This document shows positions 10,372-18,222 of a DNA stretch of 64,000 nucleotides, in pieces. The stretch spans positions 434,001 through 498,000 of the forward strand of contig NZ_SSSQ01000001.1 of assembly GCF_009469765.1 (NCBI RefSeq). Direction: 5' to 3'. Position 1 is the stretch's first letter, and every line of letters begins with the position of its first letter. The notes beneath the pieces are model-generated. The model saw only the letters and a program-made list of their open reading frames with translations. It was not told the origin of the DNA and did not search any database. This DNA comes from Dechloromonas hortensis (GTDB lineage Bacteria; Pseudomonadota; Gammaproteobacteria; Burkholderiales; Rhodocyclaceae). A program made the position numbers and the translations under genes.

Positions 10372-11266
10372 CTTCCAGCTCCAGCACGTAAGGCAGGCAG
10401 GGATCGAGCGCCAGCACCGCCTGCTCGACCAGCCTTCGGGCGGCGCAGAAATCGGCGACCCGGGCCCCGGCCAGCAGCGCAGCGAGCGGGCCGGCTTCGG
10501 CAAAATGGCAATCGGTCGGTGCCCATACCCGGTAGTTCATCACCTTGCCCTCGACCACCCGCACGGCATGGGTCAGCGCCCCGCGCGCCGTGATCGTCTG
10601 GGCGACGCCCCAACCATCGTCGCCGGCCGCGGCCAGCGGATAGGGACGGTTTTCGGCCAGCGCCGCGGTTGCCGCCTCGACTTCGGCCAGGCGGTGGGCG
10701 AAAGCGGCGCCGATCGAGACCGGATGCCGCACCGCCGGATGCTCGGCGACCGCCCCCTGCCAGTAAGCCAGCCAGGCCTGCGGATTGAGCGCAGGAAAGG
10801 CAAAATTCAGCGCATGCCGGCGGTCGACCAGTTGTAAACGGCATTTTTCGGCGAGCTCGGCCAGCGTGCCGTCAACCAGGCTTTGCGTCGCGGCCACACG
10901 GTTGGTGCCGAGGCGCTCGGCCCGCCAGGCGACGAAGGCCTCCTTGGCCGGCGGCAGACCCAACGTCGGCGGCCAGTCGAGCAGCAGGCGCCAGAAATTC
11001 TCGTGCAGCAGTTCGATCCACAATTCGGCATCATCGACCGGCCGCCGCTCGACACCTTCGGCCGCGGCCAGCGCCGCCTGTGCCGCCGCCCGCTGGGCAT
11101 GAGCGCACAGCGTATAGATGTAGGGCACGGTCTTGATCACGGCTTCCGGCGGCTGGCCGATGAACAGGCGCGTCACCGGCGGCCGTTGCAGATTGACCGC
11201 GATGTCGCTCAGCCCGCCGTTGGCGTAGCGGGCGCGCACCGTCAGCAGGCCGCCGCTGGTCGTCAT
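10364..11266 (-). CDS. hoxV: Hydrogenase assembly protein HoxV/HupK
   Basis: This 300-residue protein is of HupK type. Its N-terminal region resembles a hydrogenase large subunit (VTRLFIGQPPEAVIKTVPYI, then YTLCAHAQRAAAQAAL where a true large subunit has RICGVC), but only one of the paired metal-binding cysteines remains. HupK/HoxV proteins are known as scaffold-like factors used for membrane-bound hydrogenase made in the presence of O2, probably in transferring the Fe(CN)2CO unit. Start overlaps hoxT by 4 bp and end overlaps hypA by 8 bp, so it is firmly within the operon. Confidence 0.9.
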   Translation of the reverse strand: MTTSGGLLTVRARYANGGLSDIAVNLQRPPVTRLFIGQPPEAVIKTVPYIYTLCAHAQRAAAQAALAAAEGVERRPVDDAELWIELLHENFWRLLLDWPPTLGLPPAKEAFVAWRAERLGTNRVAATQSLVDGTLAELAEKCRLQLVDRRHALNFAFPALNPQAWLAYWQGAVAEHPAVRHPVSIGAAFAHRLAEVEAATAALAENRPYPLAAAGDDGWGVAQTITARGALTHAVRVVEGKVMNYRVWAPTDCHFAEAGPLAALLAGARVADFCAARRLVEQAVLALDPCLPYVLELEDA

Positions 11267-11730
11267 CCGGACAAACCGAGAAAGGCGCGCCGGGTCGGCG
11301 CTGGCGCGGTCGCCGGGGCGCTCAGCGGTTCGGCAAACAGCGCGTGGGCGGCAGCCAGTGCGGTCAGCCGGGCCTGCTCGTGGCTATCGAATTCGAGGGC
11401 CGGCGAGAACAGCGAACACAAATGGTAATTGCCCAGGCTGGCCTCGTCGGCAACGGTGAATTCGTAATCGCCGGACGGGAAATGCCAGTCGTGCTTGCTG
11501 CAGGCGGCCAGGGCCGGCCAGCCATCAAGCTGGCCGGGCAGGCAGAGCAGGTTGATCGCCCACGGCGTAACCATCACCCCCGCCCAGTGGCCGGCCGGCG
11601 TCCGCTGAAAGCCGACGGCCTCGACCTGCAAACGGGCGTTGCAGATCGGCACGTCGGCCATCCGCGTCGCTGCAATATCGCTGAAGACGGCGACCAGTTC
11701 GGGCGACGGATCGCTGGCCCAGATTTTCAT
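11263..11730 (-). CDS. hoxT: Hydrogenase assembly chaperone HoxT/HupJ (HybE family)
   Basis: From the ATG at 11730 (MKIWASDPSPELVAVFSDIA) the product is 155 residues, typical for HupJ/HybE. Conserved segments include VPICNARLQVEAVGF, VTPWAINLLCLPG and FPSGDYEF. In the known family these proteins bind the small-subunit precursor and help hold back export until maturation ends. A longer frame to 11784 lies within the rubredoxin gene and is rejected. The ATG overlaps the hoxR stop by 4 bp. The position matches hoxT in the Cupriavidus order R-T-V. Confidence 0.87.
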   Translation of the reverse strand: MKIWASDPSPELVAVFSDIAATRMADVPICNARLQVEAVGFQRTPAGHWAGVMVTPWAINLLCLPGQLDGWPALAACSKHDWHFPSGDYEFTVADEASLGNYHLCSLFSPALEFDSHEQARLTALAAAHALFAEPLSAPATAPAPTRRAFLGLSG

Positions 11731-11927
11731 GCGCCGAGCACCATGAACTTGTGGCGCGGCGCATCGCAGCCCGGGCAGCACCAATCATCCGGCAGCGCGG
11801 CAAAGGAGGTGCCGGGCGGAATGCCCCGCACGTCGTCGCCCTGCGCCGGGTCGTAAACCCACCAGCAGATGCCGCACTCAAGCCTGTCATCCGGCTTGAC
11901 CGCCAGAAATGAACCTTCGAAACGCAT
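11727..11927 (-). CDS. hoxR: Rubredoxin HoxR/HupI
   Basis: This 66-residue rubredoxin has two CxxC knuckles: ECGICWWVYDP near residue 17 and CCPGC near residue 50. I choose the ATG at 11927 because a GGGGGTG ribosome-binding sequence sits just ahead of it; a GTG two codons earlier (11933) is also open. Rubredoxins of this locus are needed when the hydrogenase is assembled in O2, probably by keeping Fe-S clusters or cysteines reduced. It follows hoxQ after 99 bp, the widest gap within the accessory block, in which I see no clear signal. Confidence 0.93.
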   Translation of the reverse strand: MRFEGSFLAVKPDDRLECGICWWVYDPAQGDDVRGIPPGTSFAALPDDWCCPGCDAPRHKFMVLGA

Positions 11928-12026
11928 GATCACCCCCGCTTCGGCAAATTGGTCTGCATGCCATCCGGTACGCCGGAATCCCCGTTGCCGACACTACACC
12001 AACTACGGGCCGGCAGCGAAATTAAC

Positions 12027-12890
12027 TCAGAGCGGCTCACGCATCATCTCGAGATACTCGCGCAGGCGCTCGATCGAGTCGCTGAAATCCTCGTCCGAAG
12101 CGAGCGCCACTTCCGGCATGGCGACGATCTCGATCGAATTGAGGATCAGCGTGTCCATGCTGTTGAAGTACTGCACCCACCAGACATTCTTCAGCCGCGT
12201 GCTGGTAATCCGGCAATTGCCGTAGCCGCGCGACAGGATCGACACCTCGCGGTGGCCGAGCCAGCCGTACAGCGTATCGAGGTCGGCATCGCTGACCGGC
12301 AGCAGGGTCAGGTTGATGACGTGGGCGCCATCGCCAGCCCGCCAGGCCGCCGCCTGCTGGCGGATTTCCTCGACCAGCGCCTGGGCGTTCATGCAACCGG
12401 CCGGGTAGGCCGGGGCCGGCAGGTCGGCGACCGCCGTCTGCAGCATGGCATCGGTCAGCACGCTCGGGATGCTGCCGGTTTCCAGCCGGTCGACCAGCAT
12501 CGTGCCGTCGTCGGCCACCTGCAGCACGCGCCAGAGGCCGGCGAAGGCGGTTTCCTGGACACGCCAGTGGGCCGGCGCGGTGGTGAAGGCGCTGACTTCG
12601 CCGAAGCCCATCGACTGATTGATGACTTCGCGCAGCGGCGCCTCCAGGCCGAGCAATTCGAGCTTGGCGCCGCCGGCGAAGCCGACCTCGACCGCACCGT
12701 CGACAAAAAAGTCGAGCAGGCGGGCCGCCTGGGCCACCGCAGCGGCCGGCGCATCGTAGGGCAGGCTGGGCGCCGAGAAGGTTTCCATGCCTTTCGGCAT
12801 CGGCAGGTAATCCGGCGCCTCGTCGCCTTGCGAGCCGGGGCCCATGGCGACGACGGAAATCGGGAAGGGACGCATCATCGAGGGGTTCAT
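12027..12890 (-). CDS. hoxQ: Hydrogenase maturation protein HoxQ/HupH
   Basis: The 287-residue product matches the HupH/HyaF family by its start (MMRPFPISVVAMGPGSQ), the central ETGSIPSVLTDAM and the C-terminal LSRGYGNCRITSTRLKNVWW. HupH-type proteins are known to help assemble the small subunit and its Fe-S clusters, mostly under O2. No predicted membrane segment is seen. The start overlaps the hoxO stop by 4 bp (ATGA), so translation is coupled. In-frame alternatives MM at codons 5-6 are possible starts, but the first ATG gives the overlap. Confidence 0.92.
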   Translation of the reverse strand: MNPSMMRPFPISVVAMGPGSQGDEAPDYLPMPKGMETFSAPSLPYDAPAAAVAQAARLLDFFVDGAVEVGFAGGAKLELLGLEAPLREVINQSMGFGEVSAFTTAPAHWRVQETAFAGLWRVLQVADDGTMLVDRLETGSIPSVLTDAMLQTAVADLPAPAYPAGCMNAQALVEEIRQQAAAWRAGDGAHVINLTLLPVSDADLDTLYGWLGHREVSILSRGYGNCRITSTRLKNVWWVQYFNSMDTLILNSIEIVAMPEVALASDEDFSDSIERLREYLEMMREPL

Positions 12891-13345
12891 GCACAGGCTC
12901 CTGGGTTGCCGGCGACGCGGACGGGAATGCCGATCGGCTTCGGCTGGGCCGGGCCGCTGAGCAGGCGGGCGACTTCGTTCTGGTAGTCGGCCCAGTCGCG
13001 AATGCCGTTGAGCACGCCGACGAATTCGCCGTCGCGCAGGAAAACGACGGCCGGCGCCCGTGGCACGCCGTAGTGCCGCATCAGGTCGGGCGCGAAATCG
13101 GGGCCGGCCACCCAGCGCGCGATCAGCCCGCCGACCGGCTTCAGCGCCTCGGGCAGGATGACGCAGGCGTCGAGCACTTCCAGGTTGCGCTGCGGGTCTT
13201 CGGTCAGCAGCAGCGCGGTCAGGCCGGTCGGAAATTCCGGATCCTTGCGGTCGACCCGGTAAAAACCGTGTTTTTGCTGCATCCGGCCGAGTGCCGTTTC
13301 CAGCCGCTCAAGCGAAGTCGGGCCGGCTTTGAGTTCGAAACTCAT
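12887..13345 (-). CDS. hoxO: Thioredoxin-like hydrogenase chaperone HoxO/HupG (HyaE family)
   Basis: The 152-residue protein has a thioredoxin-like fold without the CxxC active site: FLRDGEFVGVLNGIRDW follows a conserved cis-Pro region (VPRAPAVVF). HyaE/HupG/HoxO proteins are known to bind the Tat signal peptide of the small subunit and keep it from early export. This fits the RRSFLK leader of HoxK in the same operon. It overlaps hoxL by 4 bp and hoxQ by 4 bp. Confidence 0.92.
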   Translation of the reverse strand: MSFELKAGPTSLERLETALGRMQQKHGFYRVDRKDPEFPTGLTALLLTEDPQRNLEVLDACVILPEALKPVGGLIARWVAGPDFAPDLMRHYGVPRAPAVVFLRDGEFVGVLNGIRDWADYQNEVARLLSGPAQPKPIGIPVRVAGNPGACA

Positions 13346-13644
13346 GATGTTTGTGTCCTCAGGAATTCAGGGAGTTGCGGTTCGCGGTCGAGATCGGCGA
13401 AGAAGGCGGACAGGTCGGTTTCACCCGACTGCACGGCAGCCAGTGCATTCAGTGCGGCATTGATGCTGGCCGCCCGCTCGGCGTCGATCACCTCGCGCGC
13501 CGCATCGAGAAAGCAGAGCAGCCAACTGCCAACCGGCTGTACGCCGACCAGGCTGAGGTCGATGCGGACCTCGCCGTTGCGGCCAGCGCAGCGCGCGAAG
13601 TGGGCGCCGCATTCGAGCACCTGGACGGGGATGCCGAGACACAT
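13342..13644 (-). CDS. hoxL: HypC-family chaperone HoxL/HupF
   Basis: The 100-residue product begins MCLGIPVQVLECG, so it has the conserved C2 of the HypC family. A barrel segment with VRIDLSLVGVQPVGSWLL and a longer tail than HypC follow. HoxL is known as the dedicated carrier of the iron-cyanide-CO unit for the membrane-bound hydrogenase and protects the large subunit during aerobic maturation. The gene ends within hoxO (4-bp overlap) and starts 1 bp after the hoxM stop. Confidence 0.94.
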   Translation of the reverse strand: MCLGIPVQVLECGAHFARCAGRNGEVRIDLSLVGVQPVGSWLLCFLDAAREVIDAERAASINAALNALAAVQSGETDLSAFFADLDREPQLPEFLRTQTS

Positions 13645-13645
13645 T

Positions 13646-14260
13646 TCAGGCTTCTTCCAGATTCAGGAAACGGGCGTCGCCCAAGCGGTAGGCCTGGCTG
13701 GCCGACGGCCGCTCGCCTTCGTAAACCTCGATCGCCAGTGCCGCATCGGTGAGGCTGGCGGCCTTGCCCTGGCGCACGCGAGCCGGCGCCCCCCAGCGTT
13801 CCAGCCAGGCGAAGGCAATATCGAGGGCCGGTGCCATCTGCGCCTTGACGATATCGCGCAGGCTGCCGCCGTAGTCTTCCAGCTCTTCCGGCTGGACGCC
13901 GATCAACACCAGTTCGGCCGGCAGCTTGCCGGTCAGTTCGGCCGCCATCAGCACTTCCTGGAAACCGGTCTGGTGCAGGCTCATTTTCTTGGCGCCCATG
14001 AAGCGCGGCACCTGGTCACCAACCACTTCGCGCAAGTTGCCGGGTGCATCGCCGTAATCGACCGCGTCGAAAACTAGCAGGCAATCAGCCTCCTGGACGT
14101 AGGGCAGCAGGTAGAGGCCTTGCGTGCCGCCATCCATCAGCTCGACCTGCGGCGGAAACTCCCAGCCGGCGTTCAGCGCCTCGACGCAGCGCACGCCAAA
14201 GCCCTCGTCGGCCCACAACAGGTTGCCGATACCGAGCACAAGAATGCGTTTGGAATTCAT
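13646..14260 (-). CDS. hoxM: Hydrogenase maturation endopeptidase HoxM/HupD
   Basis: The start is the ATG at 14260, preceded by a perfect GGAGGT at good spacing, giving 204 residues. Family motifs are present: LVLGIGNLLWADEGFG (nickel-sensing Glu), FDAVDYG (Asp) and LHQTGFQEVL (His). HoxM removes the C-terminal peptide of the large subunit after nickel insertion; the HoxG tail after its final His is 15 residues long. A terminator-like hairpin lies immediately upstream, between hoxZ and this gene, so the maturation genes may be made at a lower level than hoxKGZ. Confidence 0.95.
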   Translation of the reverse strand: MNSKRILVLGIGNLLWADEGFGVRCVEALNAGWEFPPQVELMDGGTQGLYLLPYVQEADCLLVFDAVDYGDAPGNLREVVGDQVPRFMGAKKMSLHQTGFQEVLMAAELTGKLPAELVLIGVQPEELEDYGGSLRDIVKAQMAPALDIAFAWLERWGAPARVRQGKAASLTDAALAIEVYEGERPSASQAYRLGDARFLNLEEA

Positions 14261-14272
14261 CGTTACCTCCAG

Positions 14273-14310
14273 AAAAAAATGCCCCGGTCGCGTCAGGTGC
14301 GAGCCGGGGC
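14273..14310 (-). terminator. Intrinsic terminator or attenuator between hoxZ and hoxM
   Basis: In transcription order (minus strand) GCCCCGG (14310-14304) pairs with CCGGGGC (14287-14281) around a 16-base loop, followed at once by A and seven T residues (14279-14273). The ribosome-binding site of hoxM comes directly after. Structural genes hoxKGZ lie before it and all maturation genes after it, so partial termination would set their ratio. The long loop makes it weaker than a classic terminator. Confidence 0.65.
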
Positions 14311-14328
14311 CAATGCAAGGTAAGACAC

Positions 14329-15033
14329 CTAATCCTTGAACATCCGCCAGCCGCTGATCATTGTGGAAATCAGGCTCTGCCGGCTCATGATGTCCTCGCG
14401 GATCGCCGCGTAAATGTGCACCAGCGCGAAAGTCATCATGATCCACATGCCCAGGCGGTGCAGGTTATGCACCTGCATCGAGCCGCCCAGCACCGGGATC
14501 ACCCAGCCGAAGGCGAGGTCGCTCCAGTGGCCGAGGCCGGCTCCTTCGCTGTAGATCGCGAAGCCGGTGAACACCATGCCGACCGCCAGTACCGAGAAGA
14601 AGAAGAACATCATCAACTGCGCCATCGGGTTGTGTCCGACGTATTTTTTCGGCGTCTTTTCGAGGAAGAGATACCAGCGCAGTTCGAAGAAGACTTCGCT
14701 CCACCAGTGCTTGTTGCTGATCGGCAGCATGAAGATCTGCCGGGCGTGGTGATTGCCGACAAAGGCCCAGTAGATACGCGCCGCCAGGCCGATGGCGAAG
14801 ATGTAGGCGGCGGCGAAATGGGCGAAACGGATGTAGCCCATCAGGAAATTGGCCGATGCCTCACCTGGCTGGGTCGGCAAGGGTGTGCCGATGAAATAGC
14901 CGGTCACCGCCAGCACCACCATGGCCAGCGCATTCAGCCAGTGCCACAGGCGGACCGGCGCTTCGTAGACATAGATCGAACGGACCTGTTTGCCGTGCCG
15001 TTCGGCCTCCAGCATGTCCTGTTGAGAGAGCAT
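14329..15033 (-). CDS. hoxZ: Hydrogenase cytochrome b subunit HoxZ/HupC
   Basis: This 234-residue integral membrane protein is a Ni,Fe-hydrogenase I cytochrome b. It has about four membrane segments (near residues 28-50, 65-90, 135-160 and 190-212) with candidate heme-ligating histidines in RLWHWLNAL, IRFAHFAAAY and MQVHNLHRLG. It anchors the HoxKG dimer through the HoxK C-terminal helix and passes electrons to quinone. It follows hoxG by 22 bp with a GGAAAGGAGG-like ribosome-binding site. It is the last structural gene before the hairpin at 14273-14310. Confidence 0.96.
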   Translation of the reverse strand: MLSQQDMLEAERHGKQVRSIYVYEAPVRLWHWLNALAMVVLAVTGYFIGTPLPTQPGEASANFLMGYIRFAHFAAAYIFAIGLAARIYWAFVGNHHARQIFMLPISNKHWWSEVFFELRWYLFLEKTPKKYVGHNPMAQLMMFFFFSVLAVGMVFTGFAIYSEGAGLGHWSDLAFGWVIPVLGGSMQVHNLHRLGMWIMMTFALVHIYAAIREDIMSRQSLISTMISGWRMFKD

Positions 15034-15055
15034 GATTGCCTCCTTTCCGGACCGC

Positions 15056-16852
15056 TCAGCGGACCTTGACCGTCGTCATTTCCTGGCCGTCCGGGCTCAT
15101 CACGTGCGTCGAGCAGGCCAGGCAGGGATCGAAGGAATGCAGCGTGCGCAGGATTTCCAGCGGCTCGTCGGCCTTGGCGACCGGCGTGTCCATCAGCGCC
15201 GCCTCGAAAGCGCCGATCTGGCCCTTGTGGTCGCGCGGCCCACCGTTCCAGGTGGTCGGCACGACGCACTGGTAGTTGTCGATCTTGGTGTCCTTGATGC
15301 GGATCCAGTGGCCGAGCGCACCGCGCGGCGCTTCGGTGAACCCGGCACCCATGGCCTCTTTCGGCCAGGTACTGGGTTCCCATTTCTCGATATTGGCGGT
15401 GTTGAGATCGCCGGCCTTCAGGTTGGCCATCAGCTTGTCGAACTGCTGGCTCTGCAGCTTGACGCAGTAGGCCGTTTCCAGACCGCGCGCCGCGGTGCGG
15501 CCAAGGGTCGAGAACAGCGCGGTAACCGGCACGTCGAGCTTTTTCAGGGCGCCTTCGACCAGACCATGGATTTCCGGGTACTGCTTCGGCTGCAGGTAGC
15601 CGAGCACCATGCGCGGCAGGCAGCCGACTTCCATGGCGTGGCCGCGCCAGCGCGGCGCCTTGATCCACGAATACTTGCCGCCTTCGTCGAGTTCCTCGAT
15701 GCGGGTCTTGCTGCCCTTGGTCTTCGGACCAAGTTCGAAATTGGGTTCGGTGACGCCGTCGAACGGGTGCAGGCCCTTGGTTTCGTCCGGGTACTTGTAC
15801 CAGGAGTGGGCGACGAATTCCTGCACCTGTTCCGGGTCTTTCAGGTCGACCGGGTGGATTTCGTCGAGTTTGCCGTTGATGATCGCGCCGCGCGGCAGCA
15901 GCAGGTTGCCGCTGGTGTAGTCGTTGGCCTTTTGCGGGATGTCGCCGTAGGACAGCATGTTCTTCGACGACAGGCCGCCGCCGTAACCCCAGCCCTTGTA
16001 GAAACTGCCGATGGCGAGCAGGTCGGGGATGTAGACCTGTTCGACGAACTCGGCACAGCGGTCGATGATGCTCTTGACCAGGTTCAGGCGCTCCATGTTC
16101 ACCGCGCCGACGGCGCCGACCCCTTCGAGGTTGATGGCGCAGGGCACGCCGCCGACCAGCCAGTTCGGGTGCGGGTTCTTGCCGCCGAAAATGGTGTGCA
16201 CCTTGACGATTTCCTTCTGGAAATCGAGCGCTTCGAGATAGTGGGCGACCGCCATCAGGTTGGCTTCCGGCGGCAGCTTGTAGGCCGGGTTGCCCCAGTA
16301 GCCGTTCATGAAGGGGCCGAGCTGGCCGGATTCGACGAACTTCTTCAGGCGGTTCTGGATGTCGCGGAAATAGCCCGGCGAGGACAGCGGCCAGTTGGAA
16401 ATGCTCTGGGCCAGCGTCGAGGTCGCCTTCGGATCGGCCTTCAGCGCCGACACGACATCGACCCAGTCGAGCGCGTGCAGGTGGTAGAAGTGCACCAGAT
16501 GGTCGTGAACGTAGAGGTTCAGCTGCATCAGGTTGCGGATGGTGTTGGCGTTTTCCGGGATCTGGATCTTCAGCGCGTCCTCGACGGCGCGGACCGAGGT
16601 CAGCGCGTGGGTGCCGGTACAGACGCCGCAGATGCGCTCGGTGAAGGCCCAGGCGTCGCGCGGATCGCGGCCTTTCAAAATCACTTCCAGACCGCGCCAC
16701 ATGGTGCCGGTGGAGACGGCGTTGCGGATGACGTTGTTGCTGTCGAGATTGACCTCGACCCGCATATGGCCTTCGATGCGGCAAACCGGGTCGACGACGA
16801 CGCGTTTGCCGGAGTTATCAACCTTGAAGCCCTGGGTTTCGTAGGCAGCCAT
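15056..16852 (-). CDS. hoxG: Membrane-bound [NiFe]-hydrogenase large subunit HoxG
   Basis: This 598-residue large subunit has the L1 motif [11 protein letters not shown] with C75 and C78 and the C-terminal L5 motif DPCLACSTH with C577 and C580; these four cysteines bind the Ni-Fe centre. Fifteen residues ([15 protein letters not shown]) follow H583 and should be cleaved by HoxM. Other conserved stretches are [13 protein letters not shown] and [11 protein letters not shown]. It oxidises H2 and is exported with HoxK through the Tat system as a folded pair. It starts 1 bp after the hoxK stop. Nothing suggests loss of activity. Confidence 0.98.
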   Translation of the reverse strand: MAAYETQGFKVDNSGKRVVVDPVCRIEGHMRVEVNLDSNNVIRNAVSTGTMWRGLEVILKGRDPRDAWAFTERICGVCTGTHALTSVRAVEDALKIQIPENANTIRNLMQLNLYVHDHLVHFYHLHALDWVDVVSALKADPKATSTLAQSISNWPLSSPGYFRDIQNRLKKFVESGQLGPFMNGYWGNPAYKLPPEANLMAVAHYLEALDFQKEIVKVHTIFGGKNPHPNWLVGGVPCAINLEGVGAVGAVNMERLNLVKSIIDRCAEFVEQVYIPDLLAIGSFYKGWGYGGGLSSKNMLSYGDIPQKANDYTSGNLLLPRGAIINGKLDEIHPVDLKDPEQVQEFVAHSWYKYPDETKGLHPFDGVTEPNFELGPKTKGSKTRIEELDEGGKYSWIKAPRWRGHAMEVGCLPRMVLGYLQPKQYPEIHGLVEGALKKLDVPVTALFSTLGRTAARGLETAYCVKLQSQQFDKLMANLKAGDLNTANIEKWEPSTWPKEAMGAGFTEAPRGALGHWIRIKDTKIDNYQCVVPTTWNGGPRDHKGQIGAFEAALMDTPVAKADEPLEILRTLHSFDPCLACSTHVMSPDGQEMTTVKVR

Positions 16853-16853
16853 C

Positions 16854-17945
16854 TTATTTTTCTCCCTTTTGTTCTTCAGTCTCGCCCGCCTTCTGGCGGG
16901 CGCGGGCCAGTGCCGTCACGGCAGCATGGGCGGCAATCGCCGCACCGACGGTGCCGGCTGCCGCCTTGCCGATGGTGTCGGCATTGGCTTCGACGCCGAA
17001 GGCCTTGATGTCGGTGACGCGGTCGTAGAACGAACCCTTGTCCCAGAAGCCTTCCTCGGAGCAGCCGATACAACCGTGGCCGGACTGTACCGGCCAGCTG
17101 ACGCCGCCGTTCCAGCGCATCGACGAACAGGCGTTGTAGGTGGTCGGCCCCTTGCAACCCATCTTGTACAGGCAGTAGCCCTTGCGCGACCCTTCGTCGT
17201 CCCAGGCTTCGGCGAACTGGCCGGCGTCGAAGTGGCCGCGGCGATAGCACTTGTCGTGGATGCGCTGGCCGTAGAACATCTTCGGCCGCCCCTGACGGTC
17301 GAGCTCGGGAATGCGGTCAAAGGTCAGCATGTAGGTGACGACGCCGGTCATCACTTCGGCAATCGGCGGGCAGCCCGGCACGTTGATGATCGGCTTGTCG
17401 GTGATCACCTTGTGCACCGGCGTGGCGCGGGTCGGGTTCGGCTTGGCGGCCTGGACGCAGCCGTAGGAGGCACAGGCCCCCCAGCTGATAATGGCCTTGG
17501 CGTCGGCGCAGGTTTCGCGCAGCTTCTCGACGAAGGGGCGGCCGCCCTGGATACAGAACATGCCGTCTTCGTTGAGCGGCGGATTGCCTTCGACGGCGAC
17601 GATGTAGTTGCCCTTGTACTTCTTCTTGACCTCGTCGAGGATCGCTTCGGCCTGGTGACCGGCGGCGGCCATCAGCGTGTCGTCGTAGTCGAGGGAAAGC
17701 ATCGAGAGCACGACGTCCTTGGTCAGCGGGTGCGCCGAGCGGATGAAGGATTCGGAGCAGCAGGTGCATTCCAGGCCGTGCAGCCAGAGCACCGGGGTGC
17801 GCGGCTTGTTTTCCAGCGCGTGGGCGATGCGCGGTGCGGCGGCGCTGCCCAGGCCGAGCGAAGTCGCCGTCAGGCTGCAGAATTTCAGGAAGCTGCGCCG
17901 GGTGATACCCTGACGGCGCAGCACTTCGTAGAATGTCTCGGTCAC
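16854..17945 (-). CDS. hoxK: Membrane-bound [NiFe]-hydrogenase small subunit HoxK, O2-tolerant type
   Basis: I use the GTG at 17945, preceded by GGGGGA at 7-base spacing; the frame to 18023 would run through the promoter region. The product has 363 residues. A Tat leader carries RRSFLK (16-21), with likely cleavage after AHA (43). Mature numbering then gives C17, C19 and C20 (ECTCC), C115, C120 (GACASYGC) and C149 (PGCPP), the full six-cysteine set of the 4Fe-3S proximal cluster that gives O2 tolerance. Medial and distal cluster cysteines follow. The C-terminus holds a hydrophobic helix (about 328-350) that anchors the enzyme to the membrane. It is the first gene of the locus, read from a sigma-54 promoter. 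Confidence 0.98.
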   Translation of the reverse strand: MTETFYEVLRRQGITRRSFLKFCSLTATSLGLGSAAAPRIAHALENKPRTPVLWLHGLECTCCSESFIRSAHPLTKDVVLSMLSLDYDDTLMAAAGHQAEAILDEVKKKYKGNYIVAVEGNPPLNEDGMFCIQGGRPFVEKLRETCADAKAIISWGACASYGCVQAAKPNPTRATPVHKVITDKPIINVPGCPPIAEVMTGVVTYMLTFDRIPELDRQGRPKMFYGQRIHDKCYRRGHFDAGQFAEAWDDEGSRKGYCLYKMGCKGPTTYNACSSMRWNGGVSWPVQSGHGCIGCSEEGFWDKGSFYDRVTDIKAFGVEANADTIGKAAAGTVGAAIAAHAAVTALARARQKAGETEEQKGEK

Positions 17946-17987
17946 TTGTTGTTCCCCCGTTTTTGTCGCGTGCAGTGGAACGACAGG

Positions 17988-18003
17988 TGCAAGCCTTGTG
18001 CCA
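17988..18003 (-). promoter_or_regulatory. Sigma-54 (-24/-12) promoter of the hox operon
   Basis: On the minus strand the sequence is TGGCACAAGGCTTGCA, an exact match to TGGCAC-N5-TTGCA. With GC of the -12 element at 17990-17989, transcription should start near 17977, leaving a leader of about 30 bases before the hoxK GTG. It fits HoxA, the sigma-54 activator encoded at the other end of the locus. Confidence 0.93.
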
Positions 18004-18033
18004 CCTGCCAAGGAACTGATCATTCACGATAGG

Positions 18034-18046
18034 AATCAAGGCATTA
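18034..18046. promoter_or_regulatory. IHF binding site upstream of the hoxK promoter
   Basis: AATCAAGGCATTA matches the IHF consensus WATCAANNNNTTR at every defined position. Its centre is about 63 bp upstream of the predicted hoxK start site, the usual place for DNA bending between a sigma-54 promoter and an upstream activator. IHF dependence is known for hydrogenase promoters of this kind. I could not identify the HoxA site itself with confidence. Confidence 0.75.
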
Positions 18047-18158
18047 AGTCGCCTTGCGGCGAGGACCGCCAGCCCTGCCTCCCGGGCAAAACAATGGTTA
18101 CAGACAATCCATAGTGAAAGCACAGTTTCCACCCCGTTCCGAGCGTCGTCGACAAGGC

Positions 18159-18172
18159 TTGATGCCCGTCAA
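18159..18172 (+). promoter_or_regulatory. FNR-type box of the GGDEF/EAL gene promoter
   Basis: TTGAT-GCCC-GTCAA differs from the FNR consensus TTGAT-N4-ATCAA at one base. Its centre (18165.5) lies 28.5 bp before a TACAAT -10 hexamer at 18194-18199, which would place the start near 18206 and the box at -41.5 (class II layout). The same spacing is seen at the ccp and ccmA promoters in this window. The palindrome is also about 188 bp upstream of the hoxK start, so a role as a HoxA site cannot be excluded. Confidence 0.65.
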
Positions 18173-18222
18173 GACCATTAGCCGCGGCGCGCTTACAATC
18201 GCGGAAAAAAAGAGGGGGGACT

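Noticed and set aside
17946..18023. Upstream ATG start for HoxK
   Set aside because: It would translate the sigma-54 promoter itself, and a good ribosome-binding site and Tat leader begin at the GTG at 17945.
18158..18173. CTTGATGCCCGTCAAG as a HoxA upstream activating site
   Set aside because: It can be read as such about 188 bp upstream of the hoxK start, but its match to the FNR consensus and exact spacing to a -10 of the divergent gene is better supported. The HoxA site remains unidentified.
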